A DNA stretch of 64,000 nt from Prolixibacteraceae bacterium (GTDB taxonomy: Bacteria; Bacteroidota; Bacteroidia; Bacteroidales; Prolixibacteraceae): contig JAFLKN010000052.1 of the NCBI GenBank assembly GCA_019163175.1, forward strand, positions 37,777 through 101,776, written 5' to 3'. Positions 24,462 through 33,518 of the stretch are shown piece after piece. A model generated the notes under the pieces. The model was not told the DNA's origin, did no database searches, and saw nothing but the letters and a program-made list of their open reading frames with translations. A program made the translations under genes and the position numbers. Numbering within the stretch: position 1 is the stretch's first letter; each line of letters opens with the position of its first letter.

Positions 24462-27400
24462 TTAAAATGTTACCGATAAACCAAAGATATAAGAGGAGGT
24501 TATAGGATAGCCGCTCTCTGCAACTTCAGGATCCCATCCTTTGGGAAAATTGTCAATGGTAAAAATGTCTGATGCACTTCCGTAAATTCTAACCCTTTGG
24601 AGATTGATCTTCTGTGTCAGGCTTGTTGGCAAGTTGTACCCAAGGGTAATATTTTTCAACCGGAAGTATCCTCCATTCATCAACCAATAATCAGACATGG
24701 CATAGTTAACGCCTTGGTTGGTATAGGTTAAACGTGGATATTTTGCCGCCAGGTTTTGTTCGTCGGTATTGTATTTGCTCCAGCTCGTGCCGTCGATTAT
24801 TTTCGGCATGTGACCCCAGTTTGCAATCAGCGGTGTTATCATGATTCCACTTAACCGTCTGTTTTGATGGCCTATTCCTTGAAACACGATTGAAAAGTCA
24901 AAATTTTTGTAGTCGACTTTGAGGTTTGCCCCATACATGTAACGGGGCAACGATCCGCCCAATAAAACCCGGTCATATTCCGGAGAGATTTTACCATCCG
25001 GCATTCCATCAGGGCCACTGAGGTCTTTATATTTTACATCGCCCACCTTCTGGTTGCTACCCAATTTGGCTGATGCTGCCAGATCGTCGGCTGTCTGAAA
25101 CAGTCCGTCAGAGAGGTAACCATACCATTCATTGAATTCACTGCCTTTCTTTTTGATCTGGTCGCCAATAAATTCGGTACCACCCAAATCACCCATTTCT
25201 GATTGGAAATCGGAAATATTTCCGGAGATGGAATACCCCACTTCACCAATTTTATCGCTCCATCCCAATTCGGCTTCCCAACCTTTGGTAAACATTTTAC
25301 CCGTATTCTGATCGGGATTGTCAAAACCGATATAATCAGGAATCTCCAGTTGCAGCAACATGTCTTTCGTCGTTTTCTCGTAATAGTCTCCAGTAAACCG
25401 AAGCCGGTTGTCAAATAAATTGGCATCTATACCAAAATCAATTGACTCTGTTGTTTCCCATGAAATATCCTGAATGGCATATTGCGTTTGTGCTGCAGTT
25501 TGTGCTGCGGCAACGTTACTGCCCTGATAAAAAAGAGCATTGGAAAAAGCGATGGTTGCCTGGTAAGGATAATTCCCAATACGCTCATTACCCAAACTAC
25601 CCCAAGAACCACGCACCTTCAGAAATGACAACCATGGGATATCTTTCATGAAATTCTCTTCTGTCATTATCCAACCGGCCGAGAAAGAAGGGAAAGTACC
25701 CCAGCGATAATCCTCGGCAAAGCGTGATGAACCATCGTAACGCACGTTTCCCTGCAAAAAGTATTTGTTTTGATAGTTGTACATCAAACGTCCGAAATAG
25801 GAACGGTAGGCATTTTCATAAGCACTTCCATTGTTACCACGTAAATCAAGAGGCCCCAGATCGAGATAAGGATAATTGGTTAACTCATATTTCTGACGTG
25901 AAGCGCCGAGGTTTTCGTTAAAGGCATAAAAATTCTCATAGCCCACCATCGCGTTCAGGTTATGTGACCCGAATGATTTCATATAATTGGCCAGAAGTTG
26001 TGAAGTAACCCTATAGTTGTCGTTTCTTGTTTCATAAAGGTCTGTTTGAGTAGATCCTTCCAAGGTTCCGGCAAGAACTGTAGGATCATCTGCCGCGTAA
26101 TAAGGAACCCTTAGCCTGAAATTCTTTACTTTGTCAAAACCAAGCGTTGGTGAAATAACTGCCGACAATTTCAGTCCCTCCAGCGGAGTGTAGTCCAATG
26201 ACATCTTACCGCCTATCTGATTGTACCAGCCATTGTTGTAACCACCTAAAAAAGTCATCCCCCAAATATTGGCACCTGTTTTACCTTCGGCCACACGTCC
26301 GTCGGCCCACTTTGCTGCGTACACCGGAGGAGAAATGAGAGTGTTGTACATTGGATCGTGCTGAGGATTTTTTGACATTGAACGCTTGAAAAAGAGGTCG
26401 AAACTGGCTGCTAAATTTTTTGTGATGGTAACATCGTTATTAAAGCGGGCAGTAATCCGTTCGTAGGATTTTCCGTCGAAAAGGCCATCGGTTTTATCGT
26501 AGGCTAAAGATGCTTTTGTGCGAATTGCCTTTGTTCCGGCAGTAATACCCAGGGTGTGAGTTTGACGGGGGGCATAATCATTTAGCATCAATCCAACCCA
26601 ATCAGTATTGGGATATTTATTTGGATTTTCTGCATTTAAAGAAGTATAATTATCAATCACATCTTTGGCGTACAAAGGATACTCATTCGCGTTGTTGTTG
26701 TTATCGTTCCAGCGTAATTCATTGGTCATTTGCATGTATCGCGTCACATCAACATATTCCGGCAGCGCGGTTGGTTTTTCCATCCCATACTCCATATTGT
26801 AAGTCAGCGATACATCACCACTTTTGGCCCGTTTGGTGGTAATTAAAATAACGCCCGCAGCAGCACGTGAACCATAAATGGAGGCAGAAGCAGCATCTTT
26901 CAAAACCGACATACTTTCTACGTCATTGGGATTGATGTCGTTGATGTTGTCAACCGGTACTCCATCAACGATAATCAGCGGATTGCTGTCGCCAATTGTT
27001 GTGATTCCGCGAATACGAATCGTAGCGGTCGATCCCGGGGCATTGTTGTTGCGGGTAACCATCACTCCTGAAGTTGTACCCTGCAAGGCTTGAGAAAGCA
27101 TTGTGGTTTGCCGCTCGGAAATGGTTTCGCCCTGAACAGAACCAACAGCACCTGTTAAGTCGCTCTTTTTTACTGTACCATAACCAATAGCAACTACTTC
27201 TTCAATGCCAATGGTTTCATCTTCCAATACGACATTGAGTATTGCTTTTCCAGCAACTGGAACCTCCTGAGTTTTCATTCCAACGAACGAAAATACCAGC
27301 GTTCCTTCATTCGGAACATTGGTTAAATTGTAATTTCCATCAGCATCTGAAATGGTTCCATTGGTCGTCCCTTTTACAATAACGGAAACTCCCGGTAAAG

Positions 27401-27833
27401 ATTCTCCTGAAGCATTTTTAACAGTTCCCTTTACTTTTGATCCTGATTGCTGTACACCATTAACGGACGAATTCGCTGACTTTATAATGATATTCTTACC
27501 CACAACTTCATAGGTTAGATTTAAGTCTGATACCATTGCTTTCAGTATTTCGTCAATGGTTTTATTCCGGTAGTCAACACTAATGGTTTTGGTCTCGTCG
27601 ATCTGATTTTTATTGTAGAAAAAGTAAACTTCCGATTGTCTTTCAATTTCATCGAAGACCTGAGAAATAGTTGCATTCTTCATTTTCAGATCCAACCTGG
27701 TGTTCTGCGCTGATACACTTGCAGAAACCTGCAATACGGTGAATAAGATCAAGATTAAATTCAATTTCATAATTAACCAGATTTTTTTGAATGATGGCAA
27801 AAGCCAATCATTCGATTGCCGAATAATTTTCAT
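24462..27833 (-). CDS. SusC/RagA-family TonB-dependent transporter with STN signalling domain
   Basis: A 1123-residue outer-membrane transporter. Domains: signal region to about 43 (VSASVSAQN), an STN domain (about 46-118, LDLKMKNATISQVFDEIERQ to VVGKNIIIK), a carboxypeptidase-regulatory-like domain (about 132-210, GTVKNASGESLPGVSVIVKG), the plug (VAIGYGTVKKSDLTGAVGSV; IRIRGITTIGDSNPLIIVDG) and a C-terminal barrel ending SVTF. The STN domain marks a signalling receptor that contacts FecR in the periplasm, and the FecR and ECF sigma genes lie just upstream on the same strand. Together they form a trans-envelope switch induced by the glycan. Confidence 0.95.
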   Translation of the reverse strand: MKIIRQSNDWLLPSFKKIWLIMKLNLILILFTVLQVSASVSAQNTRLDLKMKNATISQVFDEIERQSEVYFFYNKNQIDETKTISVDYRNKTIDEILKAMVSDLNLTYEVVGKNIIIKSANSSVNGVQQSGSKVKGTVKNASGESLPGVSVIVKGTTNGTISDADGNYNLTNVPNEGTLVFSFVGMKTQEVPVAGKAILNVVLEDETIGIEEVVAIGYGTVKKSDLTGAVGSVQGETISERQTTMLSQALQGTTSGVMVTRNNNAPGSTATIRIRGITTIGDSNPLIIVDGVPVDNINDINPNDVESMSVLKDAASASIYGSRAAAGVILITTKRAKSGDVSLTYNMEYGMEKPTALPEYVDVTRYMQMTNELRWNDNNNNANEYPLYAKDVIDNYTSLNAENPNKYPNTDWVGLMLNDYAPRQTHTLGITAGTKAIRTKASLAYDKTDGLFDGKSYERITARFNNDVTITKNLAASFDLFFKRSMSKNPQHDPMYNTLISPPVYAAKWADGRVAEGKTGANIWGMTFLGGYNNGWYNQIGGKMSLDYTPLEGLKLSAVISPTLGFDKVKNFRLRVPYYAADDPTVLAGTLEGSTQTDLYETRNDNYRVTSQLLANYMKSFGSHNLNAMVGYENFYAFNENLGASRQKYELTNYPYLDLGPLDLRGNNGSAYENAYRSYFGRLMYNYQNKYFLQGNVRYDGSSRFAEDYRWGTFPSFSAGWIMTEENFMKDIPWLSFLKVRGSWGSLGNERIGNYPYQATIAFSNALFYQGSNVAAAQTAAQTQYAIQDISWETTESIDFGIDANLFDNRLRFTGDYYEKTTKDMLLQLEIPDYIGFDNPDQNTGKMFTKGWEAELGWSDKIGEVGYSISGNISDFQSEMGDLGGTEFIGDQIKKKGSEFNEWYGYLSDGLFQTADDLAASAKLGSNQKVGDVKYKDLSGPDGMPDGKISPEYDRVLLGGSLPRYMYGANLKVDYKNFDFSIVFQGIGHQNRRLSGIMITPLIANWGHMPKIIDGTSWSKYNTDEQNLAAKYPRLTYTNQGVNYAMSDYWLMNGGYFRLKNITLGYNLPTSLTQKINLQRVRIYGSASDIFTIDNFPKGWDPEVAESGYPITSSYIFGLSVTF

Positions 27834-28050
27834 AAATTTGGTTGTTTTTAGTTAAAAAAATGATTTTCGTTTTTTCGCATTTCTGCGTTTTTCAACAGGG
27901 ACAGTTCGCAGCTGTTCCTGTTTTTTATTCCGAAAGTTCGAAACCGCAGAAATAAAAGGCAAGGCAGTTATTTCATCATATTTTTTTCAATTTTAGGTTA
28001 ATATTTTGTTAGATATTCTTTATTTTCTCTTTATTAAGGCCAACTCAGTT

Positions 28051-28178
28051 CCGTCCGAAAGAAGATTCCTCTTTTAATGATTTATATTTCGCGGACGGGG
28101 TTCAACTCTTCATTTTTTCCCTGGGTTGCATTCTTTCCTCACTTACCCCGGGTTATTTATATTCTACCCTTTCAGGGT
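28051..28178. repeat. Degenerate intergenic repeat upstream of susC
   Basis: CCGTCCG (28051-28057) and CGGACGG (28092-28098) form an inverted pair. They are followed by CCCTGGG (28119-28125), ACCCCGGGT (28145-28153) and the small hairpin ACCCT-ttc-AGGGT (28166-28178). The arrangement resembles a decayed interspersed palindromic repeat that I have the impression of having seen in other Bacteroidia. The gap 27834-28257 between susC and FecR holds no gene; the susC promoter must lie in it but no clear consensus was found. Confidence 0.5.
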
Positions 28179-28219
28179 GAAAAAATATTTTAATCAGCAC
28201 TAATCCTGTACAAAAGCGC

Positions 28220-28250
28220 AACTTGAAACCTGGAACCTGAAACTTTGAAC
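28220..28250. repeat. Heptanucleotide tandem repeat
   Basis: Four degenerate 7-bp units, AACTTGA, AACCTGG, AACCTGA and AACTTTG, run head to tail directly after the FecR stop. Probably a simple-sequence expansion with no clear role. Confidence 0.6.
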
Positions 28251-28257
28251 TCTTTTT

Positions 28258-29253
28258 TTACTGCAACCAGATATCGCGTCCGTTCATCCGGTATTTGATA
28301 TTGGTTGTGCGTTCAAGTGTTTCGAGGGCGCTAAAAATGTTCTGGTCGTATTCAAACATTCCTCTGAAATGCAAGTGCGACAGCGATTCATTTTCAAGAT
28401 GAATCCGAACATCAAACAATTTTTCCAGTTCCGTAATAATCGTCTTCAAATCAGCATCTTTAAATACAAACTTTCCGTCTTTCCATGCTGTATGCAGGTA
28501 GGTTTCCACCTTGCCAATAGTAATTTCACGTTCTGAAATGTTATAAACAACCTGCTCTCCCGGCTTCAATGTTACGGGTTTTGAAGTACCTCCATTCAAG
28601 CTGAATACCACACTTCCTTCTTCCAGCGTAGTCTCAACATTATCTTCTCCTGAATAGGCTTTCAGGTTGAAAACTGTACCCAAAACTTTTATTTGTGCAT
28701 GTTTGGTAGTTACCACGAAAGGTTTGTGTTTATTTTTGGAAACTTTAAAATAAGCTTCCCCGTCGAGCTGTACTTCACGAGTTTTGCCAGTAAATGAAGG
28801 ATTGTACTTAACCGTAGTACCTGCATTTAGCCAAATTTCTGTTCCATCAGCCAAAATACATTTTGAAATCTGGCCTTTTGGGGCAGTAACTTCGCACATC
28901 TGAGTTTCAGCTCCTTTTTCTGAAGATCCGAGATACCACCCAATACCCAGCATGATGGGCAACGCCAGAATTGCTGCCACCCTGAACAACCACGAAGGCA
29001 AGCCTATAGTTTTTGAGGCTTTATTTGTTTGCTGACTGATTTGATTTTTAATTTTATCACGATCGGTACTTATTTCGGAAGCAGATAAATACGATTGACC
29101 TTTTAGCCAAATGCGTTGTGTTTCTTCAAAAAGTCGTTTGTTCGCGGGCGATTCACCCATCCAGTAGTTTAGTTCGTCCTTTTCAGTTGGTGAAGCTTCA
29201 CCACTAAGTACTCTGGCGATTAATAAATCTATATGATTGGGTTCGTTTTGCAT
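28258..29253 (-). CDS. FecR-family anti-sigma factor of the PUL
   Basis: A 331-residue inner-membrane regulator. The N-terminal cytoplasmic part (about 1-80) would hold the sigma factor; one transmembrane segment lies near 87-106 (LFRVAAILALPIMLGIGWYL); the periplasmic FecR domain follows (EVTAPKGQISKCILADGTEI, LNAGTTVKYNPSFTGKTREV) and then a DUF4974-type C-terminal domain that meets the STN domain of SusC. It transmits substrate binding at SusC to release of the ECF sigma factor encoded 45 bp upstream. Length and architecture are normal for Bacteroidota PUL regulators. Confidence 0.93.
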   Translation of the reverse strand: MQNEPNHIDLLIARVLSGEASPTEKDELNYWMGESPANKRLFEETQRIWLKGQSYLSASEISTDRDKIKNQISQQTNKASKTIGLPSWLFRVAAILALPIMLGIGWYLGSSEKGAETQMCEVTAPKGQISKCILADGTEIWLNAGTTVKYNPSFTGKTREVQLDGEAYFKVSKNKHKPFVVTTKHAQIKVLGTVFNLKAYSGEDNVETTLEEGSVVFSLNGGTSKPVTLKPGEQVVYNISEREITIGKVETYLHTAWKDGKFVFKDADLKTIITELEKLFDVRIHLENESLSHLHFRGMFEYDQNIFSALETLERTTNIKYRMNGRDIWLQ

Positions 29254-29298
29254 TCGTCGTCTGGAAATTTGCTTATTTATCCCTTTGACGATTTGCTG

Positions 29299-29892
29299 CT
29301 AAAATACCCTGTAAGGAAGTTGAAGTTTTTTTCGAGAAATAATAGTCAAGAGTTGTATCATCTGGTAATCAGACAATTCTTTTCGAAGTTTTTTCAATGC
29401 AATGCCAACTTGCATTTCAACTGTTTTTACTGAAATGTTGAGTCGGTCTGCTATTTCGGCATATTTCAATTCTTCAAAACGGCAAAGCACAAAAACTTCG
29501 CGACATTTCTCCGGAAGATTTTGAATGGCCCGATTGATCCGGTCAGCCAGTTCTGCTTCTTCTATCAGGTCAGTCAACTCTCCCATTTCTTTGGGTTCGA
29601 GTGTGGCCAGATATTTGGACTCTGCCTTTTTATGCTTCAACACGTCTAATGAAGCATTACGAACCGATTGATAAAGGTAGGATTGAAGTGAATCGATCTG
29701 TAAGCGTGAACGTTTGATCCACAGATCGACAAAAACTTGCTGTACCAATGATCTGGACAAATCGAAATCACGAAGCATCCTGTCGGCAAAAAAACACAAA
29801 GGCGAATAGTACAAATCAAAAGCCGTGTTAAAAGCCTTTTCGCTACCAGTACTGATTTCTGCAAAAAGAATATGTTCCTTCTTCTGTGTCAT
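29299..29892 (-). CDS. ECF RNA polymerase sigma factor of the PUL
   Basis: A 197-residue ECF sigma factor. Region 2 is visible at about 22-90 (FDLYYSPLCFFADRMLRDFD; YLYQSVRNASLDVLKHKKAE) and region 4 at about 135-185 (LPEKCREVFVLCRFEELKYA, EIADRLNISVKTVEMQVGIA). It belongs to the Bacteroidota-type family usually paired with FecR, as here. Once freed by FecR it should direct polymerase to the susC promoter. The promoter of this gene itself was not identified. Confidence 0.93.
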   Translation of the reverse strand: MTQKKEHILFAEISTGSEKAFNTAFDLYYSPLCFFADRMLRDFDLSRSLVQQVFVDLWIKRSRLQIDSLQSYLYQSVRNASLDVLKHKKAESKYLATLEPKEMGELTDLIEEAELADRINRAIQNLPEKCREVFVLCRFEELKYAEIADRLNISVKTVEMQVGIALKKLRKELSDYQMIQLLTIISRKKLQLPYRVF

Positions 29893-29958
29893 GGCAGTAA
29901 AAGTAATAACAATTTCGAGTCAGCAAATCAGGTTTGTCTTTGCTTTTTTTGAAAACAA

Positions 29959-29990
29959 AAAATCCTGTGACTTAATGGTTACAGGATTTT
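29959..29990. terminator. Terminator after the DUF4252 gene
   Basis: AAAATCCTGT (29959-29968) pairs with ACAGGATTTT (29981-29990), with T-runs on both strands. On the minus strand it closes the sigma/anti-sigma/DUF4252 operon and insulates it from the PUL sigma gene. Confidence 0.8.
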
Positions 29991-30019
29991 TCAATTCACT
30001 TTTACAAAGAGAATTCAGT

Positions 30020-30520
30020 CTATTTGGTTTTGATATCCATATTGAGTGAACCGGTAATCTTACCAATATCGTCAGGGTCAATTACACCGCGAATACTGAT
30101 CAGGGTATTGTCGTCACCTCCGATTACAAGCAGCAATTCCGAAAGTTTTCCTTTCTCGCCGCTACGCCCGTAAAAACGAACCACTTCATCCTTTTCAGTC
30201 ACTTCCATCAAAACCTCGTAGTTGTGGTTTTTGAAAAATCCGTCGGCTTCCAGTTCCTTGTAAAAATTGAGGCCTTTATTCAGTTCCTTATTTTCAACCG
30301 ACAAAATGCGTATTCCGGATAATTTTCCGAGCATTTCAGTTTCTTTGCTTTTAGAGTCATCCAGCTTGCTGGCAAAACTCAGCAGTTTTCCACTGATATT
30401 TACGGTTGTAAACCCTTCTTTATTGGCGTACTTATTAAACAACTTGTCAATTGGAGTACCTTCCTGCGCCCAAACCAACAATGGGATGAGCAAAATCAGA
30501 GTAATTAAAATTCGTTTCAT
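30020..30520 (-). CDS. DUF4252 domain exported protein
   Basis: A 166-residue protein with a signal peptide (about 1-18, LLIPLLVWAQ) and no lipobox. The remainder matches DUF4252 in pattern (IDKLFNKYANKEGFTTVNIS; LLLVIGGDDNTLISIRGVID). The family is common in Bacteroidota but has no established biochemical role that I know. It follows the anti-sigma gene by 2 bp, so it is probably an envelope component whose expression is governed by that sigma factor. Confidence 0.85.
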   Translation of the reverse strand: MKRILITLILLIPLLVWAQEGTPIDKLFNKYANKEGFTTVNISGKLLSFASKLDDSKSKETEMLGKLSGIRILSVENKELNKGLNFYKELEADGFFKNHNYEVLMEVTEKDEVVRFYGRSGEKGKLSELLLVIGGDDNTLISIRGVIDPDDIGKITGSLNMDIKTK

Positions 30521-30522
30521 GA

Positions 30523-31059
30523 TTATTCTTTTTTAAGTTTTTTGTTCAATGATTCCATTTGCTCAAATCCTTTGTTCAGTGCACTAATTCCTGAATGTAA
30601 AGGATCGGTCGCATTTTCAATCCGCTCCATGGGTTTCAGTTGGGCCAGGCCTTTGTTGTATTTACCTGCAACAAATTCCAGCGTTTTACTGGCCTCGGCA
30701 TAAGCCTGTTTCGGGTCGCTAAATGTGTCGTCCCAACGGTTTTGATTTCCGTAGAAATTCACAGCCAGCATAACCAAAATCACAGAGGCAGCTACTCCGG
30801 TTACGATTTGCCACATCCAACGGTAGCGAAGCTTTTCCTTGTGCTCCGATTCCAGAATATAGTTCATCAAATCATCGCCCAGATTGGTATTCTCATCGGT
30901 CGAAAGTTCCTTCATTCCTGAAAACATTGGAACATACGTTTTCAGGTTTTCATCCACTTCGCCAGAAGTAAAATAAGTGATCAGTTCATTTTCCTCGTCG
31001 AGCGTGGTTTCGGCCTCAAAGTACTTTTGAAGCAGAATATGTATTCGCTGTGATTCCAT
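30523..31059 (-). CDS. Probable membrane anti-sigma factor
   Basis: A 178-residue single-pass protein: a cytoplasmic N-terminal region of about 80 residues rich in acidic and helical segments (LLQKYFEAETTLDEENELIT), one transmembrane segment near 84-103 (IVTGVAASVILVMLAVNFYG) and a short outer part with no recognised fold. The architecture and its position after an ECF sigma gene, overlapping it by 44 bp, indicate an anti-sigma factor. It is not a FecR protein, since the periplasmic FecR and DUF4974 domains are absent. The 44-bp overlap suggests translational coupling, though a later start is possible. Confidence 0.75.
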   Translation of the reverse strand: MESQRIHILLQKYFEAETTLDEENELITYFTSGEVDENLKTYVPMFSGMKELSTDENTNLGDDLMNYILESEHKEKLRYRWMWQIVTGVAASVILVMLAVNFYGNQNRWDDTFSDPKQAYAEASKTLEFVAGKYNKGLAQLKPMERIENATDPLHSGISALNKGFEQMESLNKKLKKE

Positions 31060-31612
31060 AATTTTGAATTTTTAAGATTTCATCCCGCACTTTTTTTCGG
31101 GCACGCGATAAATTCACTCTAATTGCATTCACATTCAAATCGGTAGCTTTGGCAATTTCTTCGTATTCAAACTGCTCAATGTCGCGCAAATGAATAATAG
31201 TGCGCTGCAAATCGGGCAAGCCAGCTATTATTTGTTTGACCAAACTGACCGAATCTGTATTTTCGAGATAATCTGTCTCTAAACTATCTTCATCGGGCAA
31301 ATTGTGCTTTTTTACCAATTCGACAGAAACCGTCCGCCGCGCCCGAATAACATCCAGACAACGATTCCGGGTCATTCGCATGGCAAAAGCTTCCACATTT
31401 TCAATGGCTACAAGTTCTTCCCGTTTTTGCCAAAGTTTCAGAAAAATATCCTGAAGTACATCTTTTGCTTCTTCTTCATCCTGAAGGATTTGAAGCGCAA
31501 ACCGCAACAACTTGTTGCTTATTGGAAGTACATCGGTTTTAAAATCTTTGGCTAACATTCGAACTCGTTTCTGCTTGTTTTCAAAGTTAAGACGAACTCC
31601 GGAGGAATTCAT
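31016..31612 (-). CDS. ECF RNA polymerase sigma factor
   Basis: A 198-residue ECF sigma factor: region 2 at about 25-95 (LRFALQILQDEEEAKDVLQD; NVEAFAMRMTRNRCLDVIRA) and region 4 at about 130-185 (GLPDLQRTIIHLRDIEQFEY, EEIAKATDLNVNAIRVNLSR). A second in-frame ATG at 31556-31558 (residue 19) could be the true start, since the first 18 residues are not typical. It heads a three-gene operon with an anti-sigma factor and a DUF4252 protein. The inducing signal is unknown; an envelope-related stimulus is inferred from the exported partner. Confidence 0.9.
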   Translation of the reverse strand: MNSSGVRLNFENKQKRVRMLAKDFKTDVLPISNKLLRFALQILQDEEEAKDVLQDIFLKLWQKREELVAIENVEAFAMRMTRNRCLDVIRARRTVSVELVKKHNLPDEDSLETDYLENTDSVSLVKQIIAGLPDLQRTIIHLRDIEQFEYEEIAKATDLNVNAIRVNLSRARKKVRDEILKIQNYGITANTYSASKVL

Positions 31613-31738
31613 TACATGAGTAAATAAAATTATTTTACCTATCTCCTTTTATTGTGCCAAATAACACAAAATACGAACAGAATAAGAACATATATTTATG
31701 CTAAATTTATATGTTTATTCACAACAAACCCAGATAGC

Positions 31739-32321
31739 ATGAAAACTCCAAAAATCAAATTAGTCGCGTTCATTCTGATTCTTTTATGTGCCACTCACTT
31801 CGTAAATGCCCAAGGCACAAACTTTGAAATTAATATTCCAAATAATTCAGATTACTACGACGCGAAAGAAAAAAGTAAGGCTTCTGATCTTTATAAAAGA
31901 TTTAGTCTTTTTGTTAAAATGGAAGATGCAGTTATTAATCGTGAAAATGGTGGTAAACGTACATGGTATAGTTGGAATAAGGCTTTACTTAATGAAACTA
32001 TTCCAGGTAAGGCCAAGGGTCACATGTGGTGCACTCTACTCACTGATGATCAAACCATCATAAATAAAAATGGATTCTGCAACCTGGGAATTGTACGTAA
32101 ATGTGACCATGCTGGGAGACGATAATAAAAAGATAAACATTAATTATCACAGTTTTGATAACCCGGTTGTCAAAACAGATTCAAAAAAATATGGATGGAT
32201 GACGAATGCTTCTTGTGAAGCCGGCGGCGAGTTTTATAGAAAGGGCTATTTGTTCGATATGAAGTTTTATGAACAGCCACAGGACTTCCGATTCAAACGT
32301 AACCCTTCCACAGCTTTCTAA
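31739..32321 (+). pseudogene. Exported hypothetical protein broken by a frameshift
   Basis: The frame from ATG 31739 encodes a signal peptide (KLVAFILILLCATHFVNAQG) and reads to TDDQTIINKN, then derails and stops at 32125. A second frame begins at the ATG at 32070 and gives a convincing continuation (DSATWELYVNVTMLGDDNKK) to TAA 32319-32321. The junction must lie after the in-frame stop at 32061-32063 of the second frame, exactly at the A5 run 32066-32070. Removing one A restores a single reading frame of about 193 residues. A true mutation, a sequencing error or, less likely, slippage could explain it. The family is not recognised; the product looks secreted. Confidence 0.75.
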
Positions 32322-32410
32322 ATGAATCTTTGGGAGCGTAAAACCCAGAACACTTAGAATGCAAAATTCTTAACTAACTTGAAACTTTGCATCTGAGGCT
32401 TGGAACGATC

Positions 32411-32875
32411 TTAAAAAAGCTCTGCTTCCAGTCCATCCTTAATCTCCATGAAATTATTTTCCAGGATGAGCATATTGTCGATCATGAAGTTAAAGATATC
32501 TGGCCATTGGTTTTGTCGGTGAAAATCGACATTAGATAGTGATTTGTAAATTCGGCAGACTTCCTGTCCACTTTCCCTTTGGTAGCAAAAGTCCCAGATC
32601 AGAGGTTCATCAAATCCTTCTTCGAGTAAGACTCTGTATTTTTGCATCGTTTCAAATATCTCCAAACGTCGGCTTTCCTGCCTGTTGTTTATTTCAATCA
32701 TCACAACGACTTCACTGCGGGTCACCTCAAATTTCAGGTCGATACCACTCAAACCGGTATCGTATAGCACCCATTTCCTCTTTTTGAACTTTAATTCAGG
32801 AACAATTTCGCAGCGACGCGCAAATACAATCCAGAATTCTTTACTTAAAAGTTTTGCTTCGTCTTTAGTGTACAT
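32411..32875 (-). CDS. DUF4268 domain protein
   Basis: A 154-residue cytoplasmic protein without signal or membrane segments. The text LSKEFWIVFARRCEIVPELK and IEINNRQESRRLEIFETMQK fits DUF4268, a small family related to nuclease-like or restriction-associated folds in longer proteins. Here it stands alone, which is common in Bacteroidota. No partner gene is adjacent and no catalytic motif can be named with confidence. Role unknown. Confidence 0.8.
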   Translation of the reverse strand: MYTKDEAKLLSKEFWIVFARRCEIVPELKFKKRKWVLYDTGLSGIDLKFEVTRSEVVVMIEINNRQESRRLEIFETMQKYRVLLEEGFDEPLIWDFCYQRESGQEVCRIYKSLSNVDFHRQNQWPDIFNFMIDNMLILENNFMEIKDGLEAELF

Positions 32876-32931
32876 GAGCTAATAATTGGCAACTAACCGG
32901 TAATTCAAACCGATCCTCCTTAGTGGTTAGT

Positions 32932-32969
32932 AAAAAAGAAACCGTCTCAATTTTATTTTGGGACGGTCC
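32932..32969 (-). terminator. Terminator after the Hpt gene
   Basis: On the minus strand GGACCGTCCCAA is followed by TTGAGACGGTTTC and a T6 run. Plus coordinates of the arms are about 32938-32950 and 32960-32969. It lies about 25 bp after the Hpt stop. Confidence 0.8.
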
Positions 32970-32994
32970 ATTATTAAGTTTTAAAAATGAAATC

Positions 32995-33348
32995 TTACAA
33001 TCTGCTTATATCACCCTTTAGCTCAACCTCGGCCTGAGTAATGATCTCCAGAAATTCCTGGACATGCTCCTCATAAGTTTCGATATCCTCCAGCCGCTGC
33101 GTTTTAATCTGCAACTCTTTCAGCCGGTAACCAAGCTCATTCATCCCGAAAGTCATAACCGACGATTTAGCTTTATGAGCAAGTTCGCCTAGTTCTTTCC
33201 ACTTTTTTTCATTTAAAAAGCGGGTCATCCCATCTCTGAACTCAGGTAACTGGTCAAAGAACATCTGGATAAACTCTTTCATAATTTCAGATTCGCCACC
33301 TGTAATTTCAATCAGGTAATCCAAATTGGTATATCGTGTTTGAGCCAT
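32995..33348 (-). CDS. Hpt-domain histidine phosphotransfer protein
   Basis: A 117-residue all-helical protein when started at the ATG 33346-33348 (MAQTRYTNLDYL); an upstream ATG would add ten atypical residues. The phosphorylation motif ELAHKAKSSVMTFGM contains the expected His followed by K and SS, and the rest fits a four-helix Hpt bundle. Hpt proteins relay phosphoryl groups between response-regulator receiver domains in multistep phosphorelays. No kinase or regulator gene is nearby, so it must serve partners encoded elsewhere. It is divergent from gcvT. Confidence 0.85.
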   Translation of the reverse strand: MAQTRYTNLDYLIEITGGESEIMKEFIQMFFDQLPEFRDGMTRFLNEKKWKELGELAHKAKSSVMTFGMNELGYRLKELQIKTQRLEDIETYEEHVQEFLEIITQAEVELKGDISRL

Positions 33349-33487
33349 AGTTTGTATTGTGAGATAGTTTCTATACATGCAATATTACGGAAAATAATTA
33401 TTCGAACCTAACATTGTCAGCTGCTGCGATAAAAACTAATATCTTTGGCAAATGATTTTTTTCATGCTTTAAACATAGGCAATCAAC

Positions 33488-33495
33488 TAATTTTG
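33488..33495 (+). promoter_or_regulatory. Promoter -7 element of gcvT
   Basis: TAATTTTG matches the Bacteroidota -7 consensus TAnnTTTG, 23 bp before the gcvT ATG. No clear TTTG lies at the usual distance upstream. Confidence 0.55.
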
Positions 33496-33518
33496 TCACA
33501 CAAAAACTGAAAAACTAT

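Noticed and set aside
31806..32063. Separate gene overlapping the frameshifted exported protein
   Set aside because: It has no recognisable content and is merely the other frame of the same region; a single A removal explains the layout better.
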